DNA of 64,000 nucleotides, taken from contig CAKAKS010000039.1 in assembly GCA_916700875.1 (NCBI GenBank), positions 10,795,544 through 10,859,543 of the forward strand. Reading direction: 5' to 3'. The notes under the pieces are model-generated. The model saw only the letters and a list, made by a program, of their open reading frames with translations, was not told the DNA's origin and did no database searches. A program made the position numbers and the translations under genes. Below, one piece after another: positions 11,115 to 23,878 of this stretch (position 1 is its first letter; each line of letters starts with the position of its first letter). This DNA comes from Sebastes aleutianus. Its lineage: Eukaryota > Chordata > Actinopteri > Perciformes > Sebastidae.

Positions 11115-12752
11115 ATGTCTGCTGCCAGCTGTCTGCTGACTGAAGATCAGTTTCTGTGCTCCATCTGTCTGGATGTGTTCACTGATCCAGTCGCCATACC
11201 ATGTGGACACAACTTCTGTAAAACCTGCATCACTGAACACTGGGATATTAATGTCCTATGCCAGTGTCCCAACTGTAAAAAGATTTTCTCCACAAGACCT
11301 GAGCTGCAGGTCAATATTTTCATCTCTGAGATGGCTGCTCAGTTCAGACAGTCAGCTCAACAGAAAGCCAGCAGCAGCAGCTCAGAGCAACAAGCTGCCA
11401 AATCAGGAGAAGTTCCCTGTGACGTCTGCACTGGAACCAAACTGAAGGCCCTGAAGTCCTGCCTGGTGTGTCTGGTCTCCTACTGTGAGACTCACCTGGA
11501 GCCTCATCTGACAGCTTCACGTCTGAAAAGACATCAGCTGATGGACCCCGTGGAGAACCTGGAAGGCAGGATGTGTACGAAGCACGATAAACTGCTGGAG
11601 CTGTTCTGTAAGACCGACCAGATGTGTGTCTGCATGCTCTGCACTATTTCAGACCACAAGACACATGATGTTGTTCCTTTGAAAGAAGGATATGATGGAA
11701 AGAAGGCAGAGCTGGAGGCTGAAATTCAGCAGATGATCCAAAAGAGACACCTGAAGATTTGGGAGATGAAACACTCAGTGGAGCTCAGTAAGGAAGATGC
11801 AGACAGAGAGATAGCAGATGGTGTTCAGGTCTTCACCGCTCTGAAGGAGTCTGTTGAGAGAAGCCAGGCCGAGCTCATCAACAGGATCAAAGAGAAGCAG
11901 AGAAAGACAGAGAAACAGGCTGAAGGCTTCATCAAAGAGCTGGAACAGGAGATCTCTGAGCTGAAGAAGAGAAGCACTGAGGTGGAGCAGCTCTTACTCT
12001 CTGAAGACCACCTCCATGTCCTCCAAAGCTTCACGTCCCTGAACGCTGCTCCACCCACCAAGGATTGGACAGGAGTCAGCGTCCGTCCAACTTCATATGA
12101 GGGGACTGTGGTGAGAGCTGTGAATCAGCTGGAGGAGACGCTCAGCAAACAGATGAAGAAGCTGTTTGAAGCCGAGCTGAAGAGGGTCCAGCAGTCTGCA
12201 GTAGATGTGACACTTGATCCTGATACAGCACATCCCGGCCTCATCCTGTCTGATGATGGAAAACAAGTAAACTGTGGTGATGTAAAGAAGAATCTCCCAG
12301 ATAACCCAGAGAGATTTGATACTCCTGCTTGTGTCTTAGCAAAGCAGAGATTCTCTTCAGGAAGGTTTTACTACGAGGTTCAGGTTAAAGGGAAGACTGA
12401 TTGGGATTTAGGAGTGGCCAGAGAGTCGATCAACAGGAAGGGGAAAATCCTACTGTCTCCTCAGAATGGCTACTGGTCGATATGTTTGAGGAATAAAGAT
12501 GAGTACATAGCTGGTGCTAGCCCTTCAGTCTGTCTCTCTCTCAAGTCTCTGAAGCCTGAGAAGGTGGGGGTGTTTGTGGATTATGAGGAGGGTCTGGTCT
12601 CCTTTTATGATGTTGATGCTGCAGCTCTCATCTACTCCTTTACTGGCTGCTGCTTCACTGAGAAACTCTACCCATACTTCGGTCCATTTCTTAAAAATGG
12701 TGGTCAAAACTCTGCCCCTCTGATCATCTCTCCTGTCAATCACACTGAGTAG
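11115..12752 (+). CDS. T2: TRIM E3 ubiquitin ligase, bloodthirsty/TRIM39-like, 545 aa
   Basis: Full RING, B-box 1, B-box 2, coiled coil and PRY-SPRY protein in one exon, with all zinc ligands listed for T1 retained. The start is fixed by the acceptor at 11105, nine bases upstream. AATAAA lies at 12783-12788. Its distinguishing residues are KKIFSTRPELQVNIF after the RING, TASRLKRHQL between the B-boxes (shared with T5), a first SPRY loop NCGDVKKNLPDNPERFDTPA, one extra residue in SLKSLKPEKV, and a terminal loop FGPFLKNGGQNS. The mix of features shared with different neighbours suggests gene conversion. The upstream ISRE-like site matches the consensus core. Probable interferon-responsive E3 ligase; targets unknown. 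Confidence 0.93.
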   Translation: MSAASCLLTEDQFLCSICLDVFTDPVAIPCGHNFCKTCITEHWDINVLCQCPNCKKIFSTRPELQVNIFISEMAAQFRQSAQQKASSSSSEQQAAKSGEVPCDVCTGTKLKALKSCLVCLVSYCETHLEPHLTASRLKRHQLMDPVENLEGRMCTKHDKLLELFCKTDQMCVCMLCTISDHKTHDVVPLKEGYDGKKAELEAEIQQMIQKRHLKIWEMKHSVELSKEDADREIADGVQVFTALKESVERSQAELINRIKEKQRKTEKQAEGFIKELEQEISELKKRSTEVEQLLLSEDHLHVLQSFTSLNAAPPTKDWTGVSVRPTSYEGTVVRAVNQLEETLSKQMKKLFEAELKRVQQSAVDVTLDPDTAHPGLILSDDGKQVNCGDVKKNLPDNPERFDTPACVLAKQRFSSGRFYYEVQVKGKTDWDLGVARESINRKGKILLSPQNGYWSICLRNKDEYIAGASPSVCLSLKSLKPEKVGVFVDYEEGLVSFYDVDAAALIYSFTGCCFTEKLYPYFGPFLKNGGQNSAPLIISPVNHTE

Positions 12753-13233
12753 AACAACCAAAGATTCACTTTCATTTGATGTAATAAATGTGTATTTATT
12801 GGTGATATACAATTTATACATTGTTGTTTAGACAGATTTTTTTCTTTATCCCTGAAAGTGTTTTTATTTGATGTGTCACATTGCTACTTATTACTACAAC
12901 ACACAGATTTTACCACACTGATTGATATTATCTAATGTAATCTAATTTATTCTAATAAATGCATTACCTGCCTTCAAGACTGTTAAATCATCACAAAAAA
13001 TGTTTGCAGAAATCAGAAGCATTTGTACGTGTCAAATTCAAATGTTTATTATCTGATCATTGTGTATATAAGAAGTGTTGCATTCTGGCACAAATTACTA
13101 AAGAGCAGTTAATGAATAATACAAAAGTAATTTACTTTTCTCTCTTTTTCTTTTTAAATAAACAAAAGCAAACTAAAGTTTTCATTGTGTCTGATTAAGT
13201 TATTTTGTTTTTGATTGATATCAAAGCTGAAAA

Positions 13234-13295
13234 AACAGCTGATGGTGTTTCTATAATGATACCAAATCATGTGATTAAAAACACCATCAGCTGTT
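13234..13295 (+). repeat. 3' flanking hairpin, T2 copy
   Basis: AACAGCTGATGGTGTTT (13234-13250) pairs perfectly over 17 bases with AAACACCATCAGCTGTT (13279-13295), separated by a 28-base loop. It lies about 480 bases after the stop codon. Copies occur after T3, T5, T6 and T7. Confidence 0.8.
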
Positions 13296-13429
13296 CTCAG
13301 ACTAACTTCAGTTGACGAGCTCCAACACCCATCACATTTGAGATAGTTGGTAGTGTAAGATAATGTAGTGCTGGGACTTGCCACTGAAAATGGCATCTGA
13401 GTCCTGAACTCCGCTCATGGACTCAAAGT

Positions 13430-14317
13430 TTACAGTAACTATAGGCTGCTGTAGCCCATGACCCATGACGACACCAGGTCGACAAAACCGCAGCCTCAGC
13501 TGTTCTCTCTTTTTCTTTTTGGTCTCTCTCTTTTATCTTCACCTCGGCTCTGCTCTCCACACTGGTGAAGATCTGAGCACCGTGCAGTCTGCTTGGAGCA
13601 GACACATCAGACTCCTTTCCCCTCGCAGGGACGCAAGAGTCTGCCTGAAAACATCCCTGTTAAGTACGCTCTGCTAACAGAGAGCAAACAGGTTTAGTAG
13701 CAGCTACGGCACAGTCTGCCCGCTGACGGTAAAACCACCGGAGCAAAGAAGCCAGTTTAGCGCCAACCTAACTGGACCCTGCAAGGAAACAAAGACTGAA
13801 GCGACCGGTTTCCTTCAATCTGCACCATCTCAATGCAGCACAGCAAAGACATTGCATTCTCATGGTACTAGCTAACAAGCATGAAAGATGCCATCCCATT
13901 GAGTCAATTCCATAGATTACAGAGAGTTAGTAACACAAAGGAATCTCTTGATAACCAAGTGAGCATAATGAAGTAACGTTTTAAACAAAGAGGATATGAA
14001 GATAAATGTCTAGATGCAGCCTTAAAACAGGTGACAACAAAACCACAAGGGGATAGAAAGACAAAAAAAACAAACCAAGTGCTGTCTGTGTTCTAAACTT
14101 TACTGATAGATCAAATTAAATTAAACATTCTATCAGAAAGCATTGGCACATTATTTCTAGAGACACTAAAATCGGTCAGTTATTTAATAAACCACCAAGA
14201 ATAACATTCCGTCGAGGAAAGAATTTGAAAGACAAACTGGTACACGCAGATTGTCTTTTTCAAAGACCTAAGACTAGCCTGACCCCTCTACCTGATGGCA
14301 ATTACTTCTGGGTCTGA
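13430..14317 (+). pseudogene. Penelope-like fossil with upstream block, unit 2
   Basis: The ATG at 13881 opens the same frame as in unit 1, with an end at 14315-14317. It is broken by the internal TAA near 13973 and by added A bases near 14061-14070. The ITFRRGKNLKDKLV part is in frame here. Confidence 0.5.
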
Positions 14318-15790
14318 GTTGTGTTAAACCAATGCTACTAGTTTGTAGAGAATAAGTGATATGTGAGAACGCCCTCTGGTGGAGTTAATAAACTGCAGCC
14401 TGTGGTCATATGAGGTCATGCTCTTAATAAATATCTACACAGTCTGATGCTGGAGCAGATTATATGAAGTCTAATTGGTACAAGTACTCTACGCTTTTTT
14501 GTTTGTTTTGTAGTTTTTTGAGCTCATTCTAAAATCAGCAACTTTACTTTCATTTAAGACTTACTTTAAAAGTATTGTACTTTAAGTACTTTTACAAATA
14601 GAGAATCACAGAAAAGCCCATTAATCTACTGCTGTGGTCCAATCAGACGGATTCTCCATCCGAGTTTTAAAATCTTATTTTAGATAAAGAAAATTAGAAA
14701 ATGTGCTCAACATTTTGGAGAACAGCAGTGAAGTGCAAAAGGGATTAGTTGTTATGATGGATCATAGACTGTATAGTGTATGGAGATAAATACTGAAATG
14801 ATTACAGTCAGAATGACACATTGGCAGAGGTAGGAAGTATTACATTTACTTAGTCACTTTGTTTTAAGTAATTGTGCGGCTATTTTGCATGACCTGGAAT
14901 CTTTCCAATCAACTGCAACAATATGATGCATTTAACTTTCCCAACTCAGATCTAAGGCCACCTGAAACAGCTACAGCATTAGTATCAGTCATTTTCCATT
15001 GTGAAAGGAACAATTCACAAGTTTTACTTTTAAACAGACTATATTTGTTTTACTGTATTTATCTTGACCCAAGAGAGTGAGAAAAAATACACGTTGCTGA
15101 GATGTTAAAAGGTTACAAATTATAAAATCAAAGACTGAGCTCAACTTTATACTGATGGGATTGTTGTGTTAAAGCCTTCTGGTACAATGTACAGTATGTT
15201 TTTGCACATCTACCACTCAACTGTTTTGTTTCCATTTTGTAGTAGCGTTGAAGGATTTCCTTTGATTTTAAAATGATTATTTCCTGGGAACATATCACTC
15301 TTTTCCTAATTATAAACCATCTGTGTTTTCTTAGACACACTATGGATTTTCCAGTCGTGGAATGTAATTAAGGCCGACTACTCTGTCTGATTGAGGAGCT
15401 TTTTCTAAAATAACGTAAAGGGTTCTCTGATAGAAGTACTTTACTTTTTTACTTTTTTTGAAACCTCAAAATCACAGAGAAGTCTATATTGTGTTCCAGA
15501 CGTGACAAAAGATTTTCATCTCAGTTTTGTCTTTACTTTTTTTTCTCCTGTAATGTGATCAGTAAGAAATCTGTCACATGAAGAAAAGATGGTAAACAGT
15601 TTGTAAAGCAGCAGAAAAGTGAAATTGCAGGATAAACAGTGAGCTGAACATTGGAGTGTTTGTGGGATTGTAGAGGGACTGTAAAGGAAGCGTTGTAGCC
15701 TGTTGATCAAAAGATACAGGATGTTCTTGAATATCTTGCACTGACCTCTTTTGTTGTGTTGTCTGTTTGTAGTTGTATGTTGTTTTGGCT
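14318..15790. other. Inter-unit spacer between T2 and the T3 promoter
   Basis: Homologous to 5524-6900. No gene is seen. It contains an AAAAGTATTGTACTTTAAGTACTTTTAC repeat tract near 14567-14594. Confidence 0.6.
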
Positions 15791-15839
15791 GCTGCTGTAG
15801 AAAAAAGAGGAAGAAACAAAAAGTAAAAAACTCATCTTG

Positions 15840-16079
15840 TTCCAAAGCCATGTTAAGGTATTTCAATAAAGCCTCACTGACAGAGCTCCACTGAGAGGAG
15901 GAGCAACACTGAAAGAGGAGAGCTGCAACGTCTCATTTCCTGAAATGAAAGTGAACGTTTGTCTGAGCGACAGCAGAGCTGCAGTCGAGACAAGTCTCTG
16001 TGTTTCTCTCTAAAGAAACATTCAACTGAATCCAGCAGGTTTTTTATCAACAACACAGCAGAATCTCTGCCAAACACTG
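15840..16079 (+). promoter_or_regulatory. T3 promoter / non-coding exon 1 with degenerate ISRE
   Basis: The site at 15947-15957 reads GAAAGTGAACG: the second GAAA of the IRF core is changed to GAAC. The donor GTGAGT begins at 16080 and the acceptor is at 18974-18975 (2.9 kb intron). The weakened site sits in front of the one copy whose RING is cut off. Confidence 0.6.
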
Positions 16080-16669
16080 GTGAGTACACTGACCTACAGA
16101 GACTAAATACACTAACTGTCAAGATTTAGTTGAAATCAGAAACCACAACAAAGAATAAAACAGCAGATAAACTAGTCATGCTAAAAGCTAACTGGTGTAG
16201 CTTTGATTCCTTTTGGAGTACAGTATCTGATTTAATGATTATAAAAGGCACCAAATTTAGGTTTTACCACTTATAGCTGTTACACACTTTGGTAACCAGC
16301 CGTGAACTTCAAACCCTTTCCTCTCAACTTCTCTGTTTCTGTAGCTGCTGTCTGCCTTTGTAAGCTGATCATATTTACTGTGTTTCAACAACCGGTATTA
16401 ACTCAAAACTTCAGCTCTACTCAGAGAGGAAGTTCCTCAATATAGGCCTATGTAACTGAAAAGCCATTATTAGAAAGAAAAAATGGAGCAATTTGGCTGT
16501 TATTAATGAACACAATATCTGATTACTGTAAACAAATAGTGGATGAAGAGTTTTGGTTTGTGTTCATTAAACTTGGAACTTGACCATCAATCAGAATCAC
16601 GACAGGCTGCAAAAACATTTAATTGTGAGTTTGGCTGCATTTAAATCAAAGGTGAAAGAAGTACTGAAA

Positions 16670-18046
16670 TATGGAGGACAGAAGCTGCCAAAATCAAAAA
16701 TGAATTATTAAATTACTTTATAAATTAATTAATTTCTCATTGAATGTGCCAAAAATAATATTAAAAATAAATGTAGATATTAATTAATTGATGAAATGTG
16801 ACAGAAATTGATATATCTGTTTTAATTTGCATCTTTTGTATTTACCTTTGTATTAATTCCCCTATTCATCTACTCTTCTATTTAATTATCCTTTTTTATT
16901 TATTTATATATTTTCATTTACTTAAATGTATTTGTTTATTTTTACATTTATTTTTAATCAGTTAAAAATCATTTTAAATGTATTTATTCATTATTAAATG
17001 TATTTATTCATGCATTGTTTTCCCTTTGCAATATTCCCCCATTTATTTCCCCAAAGTTATTTATTTCTGTATTCTTTTCTTTATACAATTCCTTTTACAT
17101 GTCTTTATGCATTTCTGCTTCACTATGTAAATGAGTGGGCTGTCATTCAACATGTGTCATCAGGGGGTCAACTTGAGTGCATAGATTGACTGTACAAGGC
17201 GAGCTAGCTACCGAGCTAACGCTGTCTGCTTATCAACTCCAGTCTTCATCCCCGGCTCCATACGGTGGGTTGTCAGTCTGCAGCTGGTTGCATTGTCTGA
17301 CTGGTACAGGTGTGCAGACCAACCAACTGGAGCTTAACTGTTTAACTCTTTCGCGGACCCCTAAGGTTGAGCTTGTTCAGAGTGAGAACCTCCAGGCCGA
17401 AGCCGCCAAGCCCTTTCTCTCCATTGTAGTGTACTGTACGTAGCCGGAGATGAAGACTGGAGTTGATAAGCAGACAGCGTTTGCTAGCTAGCATGTTAAT
17501 ATGTACAGTATAGTCAATCAATGCACTCTGATGCCGATCAACCAATAGGCGAAAAGTTGACCCCATGACTCAAGTTGAATGACAGCCCCCTCATTTGTAT
17601 AATGAAGCAGAATTACATAAAGAAATGTAAAAAAAGAAACGTCTAAAGAAAAGAATACTGAAATATATAAGTTTGGGGAAATAATATGGGGAACTTGCAA
17701 AGGGAAAATAATGGATAAATAAACAAATACATAAATTAATTAATAATGAATAAATACATTTAATAATATATTTTAATTTAATAAAAAATAAATGCAGATT
17801 AAATAAATAAATATAAGTTAATAAAAAATAATGAAAGGGAAAATTAAAAGAGTAGATAAATAGGGGAATTAATACAAAGATAAATGAATAAAGTAAATTA
17901 AAACAATTTATGTTACAATTCATCAATTAATTAATGCCTACACTTATTTTTAATATTATTTTGGTACATTTAATGACATATTAATTTATTTATAGAGTAA
18001 TTTACTCATTTATTATTTTTGATTTTGACAGGTTTGGCCCTCCATA
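16670..18046. repeat. Intronic long fold-back element, T3 copy
   Basis: Arms and core as in T1. The adjoining dispersed repeat is cut at about 18129 by a different sequence (18130-18710). Confidence 0.8.
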
Positions 18047-18129
18047 CTGAGATCTTTTACTTGAGTAAAAGTAGTAATACCACAGTTAAGAAATACACTG
18101 TTACAACTAAAAGTCATGCATTCAAAATC

Positions 18130-18710
18130 AGTGGCGGCCGGTCATTAGAGGTCACACACAAAAAAAACATTACTCCTACTAATAATAATAATAATAATAA
18201 ATTATACAAATTGTCTAATAATATGTAATGCACCCAGTAATATACGTAAAATATGATAGAAAATCATCTGTGCAAAATATATGGTTTTCCTGCACGTCCC
18301 CTGACTCCCCTCTGCCTGTCTGTATGTCTGAAGTTCAGCTCTGGGGCGATGGAGAAATCGCCCCGAGCAGGCAGGTCTACGTATCAGCTTAGCCAATAGC
18401 TGATTCAAGCTATGAACGATTGACATTAAATTTAGCCAATCAGCATCCTCAAATCTGATACGGGAGGGGCGATTATTTTATCGCCCCAAGCAGCCAGCTA
18501 CTGCTGACGTCAGGCTTTAGAACATCTAGCCCCTCACGGGAGACTTTGACCAATCACAGGTCTTTTCATTGAGAGAGCGTTCCTATTGGCTGTGAGGCAC
18601 ATCATTTTCAGGTTACCTGTTTCATGCACTACTGTCACGATATAGCAACCGTTTTATAAAAATAACTTTTTTTTAACAATATTTGCTTCAATCTTGCCTA
18701 CTTCAGCTTT
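18130..18710. other. T3-specific intron segment with CCAAT motifs and paired GC hairpins
   Basis: This replaces unit sequence present in other introns. It begins CAGTGGCGGCCGGTCA, which looks like a DNA transposon end, and contains an AAT microsatellite at 18179-18202. It has two hairpins with the same stem, GGGGCGAT-6 bases-ATCGCCCC, at 18343-18364 and 18466-18487. CCAAT or ATTGG motifs occur near 18393, 18436, 18551 and 18594. I do not recognise the element; it has no gene-like frame. Confidence 0.5.
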
Positions 18711-18984
18711 AATGCTTGCTAATCTATTTATAATAACACTGGCAACATGACCTGACTGCATAATACGCTGAATAGATACCATCAAATTCATTGACGACCA
18801 CAGCACATATTTGCGTTTCACCATTTTTTAAATAAATATGGCCCTCAGTTGGATGCAATATAACAGCGTTCAGGATGACTCTCATTATATTCCACTAACC
18901 ATAGTTTGATTTTATTAAACAAATAAGTAAAAGATAGGTAATAACAGTTTTGTTTTTCACTCTTTGTGTCCTCAGAGTGTAGAT

Positions 18985-20613
18985 ATGTCTGCTGCCAGCT
19001 GTCTGCTGACTGAAGATCAGTTTCTGTGCTCCATCTGTCTGGATGTGTTCACTGATCCAGTCAGCACACCATGTGGACACAACTTCTGTAAAACCTGCAT
19101 CACTCAACACTGGGATATTAATGTCCTATGCCAGTGTCCCAACTGTAAAGAGGTTTTCAACACTAGACCTTAGCTGCGGGTCAATACCTTCATCTCTGAG
19201 ATGGCTGCTCAGTTCAGACAGTCAGCTCAACAGAAAGCCAGCAGCAGCAGCTCAGAGCAACAAGCCGCCAAACCAGGAGAAGTTCCCTGTGACGTCTGCA
19301 CTGGAACCAAACTGAAGGCCCTGAAGTCCTGCCTGGTGTGTCTGGACTCCTACTGTGAGACTCACCTGGAGCCTCATCTGACAAGGTCAGGCCTGAAAAG
19401 ACATCAGCTGATCGACCCTGTGGAGAACCTGGAAGGCAGGATGTGTACGAAGCACGAGAAACTGCTGGAGCTGTTCTGTAAGACCGACCAGATGTGTGTC
19501 TGCATGCTCTGCACTATTTCAGAACACAAGACACATGATGTTGTTCCTCTGAAAGAAGGATATGATGGAAAGAAGGCCGAGCTGGATGCTGAAATTCAGC
19601 AGATGATCCAGAAGAGAGGGCTGAAGATTCAGGAGATCAATTACTCAGTGGAGCTCAGTAAGGAAGATGCAGACAGAGAGATAGCAGATGGTGTTCAGGT
19701 CTTCACCGCTCTGAAGGAGTCTGTTGAGAGGAGCCAGGCCGAGCTCATCGACGCGATCAAAGAGAAGCAGAGAAAGACAGAGAAACAGGCTGAAGGCTTC
19801 ATCAAAGAGCTGGAACAGGAAATCTCTGAGCTGAAGATCAGAAGCACTGAAGTGGAGCAGCTCTTACTCTCTGAAGACCACCTCCACGTCCTCCAAAGCT
19901 TCACGGCCCTGAACACTGCTCTACCCACCAAAAACTGGTCAGAAGTCAGCGTCAATCCAATATATAAGGGGATTGTGAGGAGAGTTGTGACTCAGCTGGA
20001 GAACACGCTCATTGAACAGATGGAGAAACTGCTTGAGGCCGAGCTGAAGAGGGTCCAACAGTCTGCAGTGGATGTGACATTTGATCCTGATACAGCTAAT
20101 CCCAACCTCATCCTGTCTGATAATAGAAAAAAAGTTAGACATGGTCGTGTAAGGAAGATGCTCCCAGACACCCCAAAGAGATTTTCTTGTAATTGTGTCT
20201 TGGCAAAGCAGAGTTTCTCTTCAGGAAGTTTTTACTACGAGGTTCAGGTTAAAGGGAATACTGAGTGGACTTTAGGAGTGGCCAGGGAGTCGATCAACAG
20301 GAAGGGGAAAATCATAGCGGCTCCTCAGAGAGGCTACTGGTCGATATGGTTGAGGAATGAAAATGAGTACAAAGCTCTTACTCGACATAGAGTCTGTCTC
20401 TCTCTGGAGTCTCAGCCTGAGAAGGTGGGGGTGTTTGTGGATTATGAGGAGGGTCTGGTCTCCTTTTATGATGTTGATGCTGCAGCTCTTATCTACTCCT
20501 TTACTGGCTGCTCCTTCACTGAGAAACTCTACCCATACTTTGGTACCGGTCCTAACTATGGTGGTAAAAACTCTGCCCCTCTGATCATCTCTCGTGTCAA
20601 TCACACTGAGTAG
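18985..20613 (+). pseudogene. T3: TRIM gene with early nonsense codon (RING split off)
   Basis: From the ATG at 18985 the RING cysteines and histidine are all present, but codon 63 (19171-19173) is TAG where the intact copies have GAG. The rest stays in frame to the stop at 20611-20613 (543 codons in all), so one base change is the only break. An in-frame ATG at 19201 (codon 73, MAAQFRQ) could give a 470-residue protein with B-boxes, coiled coil and SPRY but no RING. Its SPRY is the most divergent: LILSDNRKKVRHG, RFSCNCVLAKQ, IIAAPQRGYW and ALTRHRV. AATAAA lies at 20644-20649. It may be a young pseudogene, or a RING-less protein if reinitiation or readthrough occurs. Confidence 0.85.
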
Positions 20614-21094
20614 AACAACCAAAGATTCACTTTCATTTGATGTAATAAATATGTATTTATTGGTTATATACAATTTATACATTGTTGTTTTTACAGATTT
20701 TTTCTTTTATCCTGAAAGTGTTTTCATTTGATGTGTCACATTGCTACTTATTACTACAACACACAGATTCTACCACACTGACTGATATTATCTAATGTAG
20801 TCTAATTTATTCTTATAACTGCATTACCTGCCTTCAAGACTGTTCAATCATGAAAAAAAACGTTTGCAGAAATCAGAAGCATTTGTACGTGTCAAATTGA
20901 AATTGTTTATTATCTGATCATTGTGTATATAAGAAGTGTTGCATACTGGAACAAATTACTAAAGAGCAGTTTATGAATAAGACAAATGTGATTTACTTTT
21001 CTCTCTTTTTCTTTTTAAATAAACAAAAGCAAACTAAAGTTTTTATTGTGTCTGATTAAGTTATTTTGTTTTTGATTGATATCAAAGTTGAAAA

Positions 21095-21156
21095 AACAGC
21101 TGATGGTGTTTCTATAATGATACCAAATAATGTGATTAAAAACACCATCAGCTGTT
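21095..21156 (+). repeat. 3' flanking hairpin, T3 copy
   Basis: Perfect 17-base stem at 21095-21111 and 21140-21156, the same sequence as in the T2 copy. Confidence 0.8.
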
Positions 21157-21289
21157 CTCAGACTGACTTCAGTTGATGAGCTCCAACACCCATCACATTT
21201 GAGATAGTTGGTAGTGTAAGATTATGTAGTGCTGACTTGCCACTGAAAATGGCATCTGAGCCCTGAACTCCGCTCATGGACTCAACGTT

Positions 21290-22179
21290 TACAGTAACTA
21301 TAGGCTACTGTAGCCCATGACCCATGACGTCACCAGGTCGACAAAACCGCAGCCTCAGCTTTTCTCTCTTTCTCTTTTGGTCTCTCTCTTTTCTTTTCAC
21401 CTCGGCTCAGCTCTCCACACTGGTGGAGCTCTGAGCACCGTGCAGTCTGCTTGGAGCAGACACATCAGACTCCTTTCCCCTCGCAGGGACGCAAGAGTCT
21501 GCCTGAAAACTTCCCTGTTAAGTACGCTCTGCTAACAGAGAGGAAACAAGTTTAGTAGCAGCTACGTCACGGTCTGCCCGCTGACGGTAAAACCACCGGA
21601 GCAAAGAAGCCAGGATAGCGCCAACCTAACTGGACCCTGCAAGGAAACAAAGACTGAAGCGACCGGTTTCCTTCAATCTGCACCATCTCAACGCAGCACA
21701 GCAAAGACATTGCATTCTACTGGTACTAGCTAACAAGCATGAAAGATGCCATCCCATTGAGTCAATTCCATAGATTACAGAGAATTTGTGACACAAAAGG
21801 AATCTTTTGATAACCAAGTGAGCATAATGAAATCACGTTTTAAACAAAGAGGATATGAAGATAAATGTCTAGATGCAGCCTTACAACAGGTGACAACAAA
21901 ACCACAAGGGGATAGAAAGACAACAAACAAACCAAGTGCTGTCTGTGTTCTAAATTTTACTGATAGATCAAATTAAATGAAATGAAACATTTTATCAGAA
22001 AGCATTGGCACATTATTTCTAGAGACACTAAAATCGGTCAGTTATTTAATACATCACCAAGAATAACATTCCGTCGAGGAAAGAATTTGAAAGACAAACT
22101 GGTACACGCCGATTGTCTTTTTCAGAGACCTAAGACTAGCCTGACCCCTCTACCTGATGGCAATTACTTCTGGGTCTGA
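21290..22179 (+). pseudogene. Penelope-like fossil with upstream block, unit 3
   Basis: The ATG at 21739 starts the frame and the end is at 22177-22179. The internal TAA seen in units 1 and 2 is absent here (AAATCACG in place of AAGTAACG). The frame is instead broken by an extra A near 21799 and by changes near 21968-21985. Confidence 0.5.
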
Positions 22180-23590
22180 GTTGTGTTAAAGCAGTGCTAC
22201 TAGTTTGTAGAGAATAAGTGATATGTGAGAACGCCCTCTGGTGGAGTTAATAAACTGCCGCTTGTGGTCATATGAGGTCATGCTCTTAATAAATATCTAC
22301 ACAGTCTGATGATGGAGCAGATTATATGAAGTCTAATTGGTACAAGTACTCTACGCTTTTTTGTTTGTTTTGTAGTTTTTTTAGCTCATTCTAAAATCAG
22401 CAACTTTACTTTCATTTAAGACTTACTTTAAAAGTATTGTACTTTAACTACTTTTACAAATAGAGAACAGAAAAGCCCATTAATCTACTGCTGTGGTCCA
22501 ATCAGAAGGATTCTCCATCCGAGTTTTAAATCTTATTTTAGATAAAGAAAATGAGAAATGTTATGATGGATCATAGACTGTATAGTGTATGGAGATAAAT
22601 ACTGAAATGATTACAGTCAGAATGACACATTGGCAGAGGTAGGAAGTATTACATTTACTTAGTCACTTTGTTTTAAGTAATTGTGCGGCTATTTTGCATG
22701 ACCTAAAATCTTTCCAATTGACTGCAACAATATGGTGCATTTGACTTTCCCAACTCAGATCTAAGGCCACCTGAAACAGCTACAGCATTAGTATCAGTCA
22801 TTTTCCATTGTGAAAGGAACAATTCACAAATTTAACTTTTAAACAGACTATATTTGTTTTACTGTATTTATCTTGACCCAAGAGAGTGAGAAAAAATACA
22901 CGTTGCTGAGATGTTAAAAGGTTACAAATTATAAAATCAAAGACTGAGCTCAACTTTAGACTGATGGGATTGTTGTGTGGTGTTAAAGCCTTCTGACACA
23001 ATGTACAGTATGTTTTTGCACATCTACCACTCAACTGTTTTGTTTTCATTTTGTAGTAGCGTTGAAGGATTTCCTTTGATTTTAAAATTATTACTTACTG
23101 TGAACATATCACTCTTTTCCTAATTATAAACCATCTGTGTTTTCTTAGACACACTATGGATTTTCCAGTCGTGGAATTTAATTAAGGCCGACTACTCTCT
23201 CTGATTGAGGAGCTTTTTCTAAAATAACGTAAAGGGTTCTCTGATAGAAGTACTTTACTTTTTTGAAACCACAAAATCACAGAGAAGCCTATATTGTGTT
23301 CCAGTGACAAAAGATTTTCATCTCAGTTTTTCTTTACTTTTTTTATCCTATAATGTGATCAGTAAGAAATCTGTCAAAATGAAGTAAAGATAAACAGTTT
23401 GTAAAGCAGCAGAAAAGTGAAATTGCAGGATAAACAGTGAGCTGAACATTGGAGTGTTTGTGGGATTGTAGAGGGACTGTAAAGGAAGCGTTGTAGCCTG
23501 TTGATCAAAAAATACAGGATGTTCTTGAATATCTTGCACTGACCTCTTTTGTTATGTTGTCTGTTTGTATTTGTATGTTGTTTTGGCTGC
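22180..23590. other. Inter-unit spacer between T3 and the T4 first exon
   Basis: Homologous to 5524-6900, with a small deletion near 22556. No gene is seen. Confidence 0.6.
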
Positions 23591-23639
23591 TTTACTTCCA
23601 CTGTAGAAAGAAAGAAGAAGAAACAAAAAGTAAAAAAAC

Positions 23640-23878
23640 TCATCTTGTTCCAAAGCCATGTCAAGGTATTTAAAAAAAAACTCACCTACAGAGCTACACT
23701 GAGAGGAGGAGCAACACTGAAAGAGGAGAGCTGCATTTCAGGAAATGAAAGTGAAAGTTTGTCTGAGCCACAGCAGAGCTGCAGTCGAGACAAGTCTCTG
23801 TGTTTCTCTCTAAAGAAACATTCAACTGAATCCAGCAGGTTTTTATCAACAACACAGCAGAATCTCTGCCAAACACTG
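23640..23878 (+). promoter_or_regulatory. T4 promoter / non-coding exon 1 with ISRE-like site
   Basis: GAAAGTGAAAG lies at 23747-23757 and the exon ends in AACACTG with the donor GTGAGT at 23879. The next TRIM acceptor is at 40557-40558. If spliced, the intron is 16,680 bases and holds the whole transposon cluster. Confidence 0.65.
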
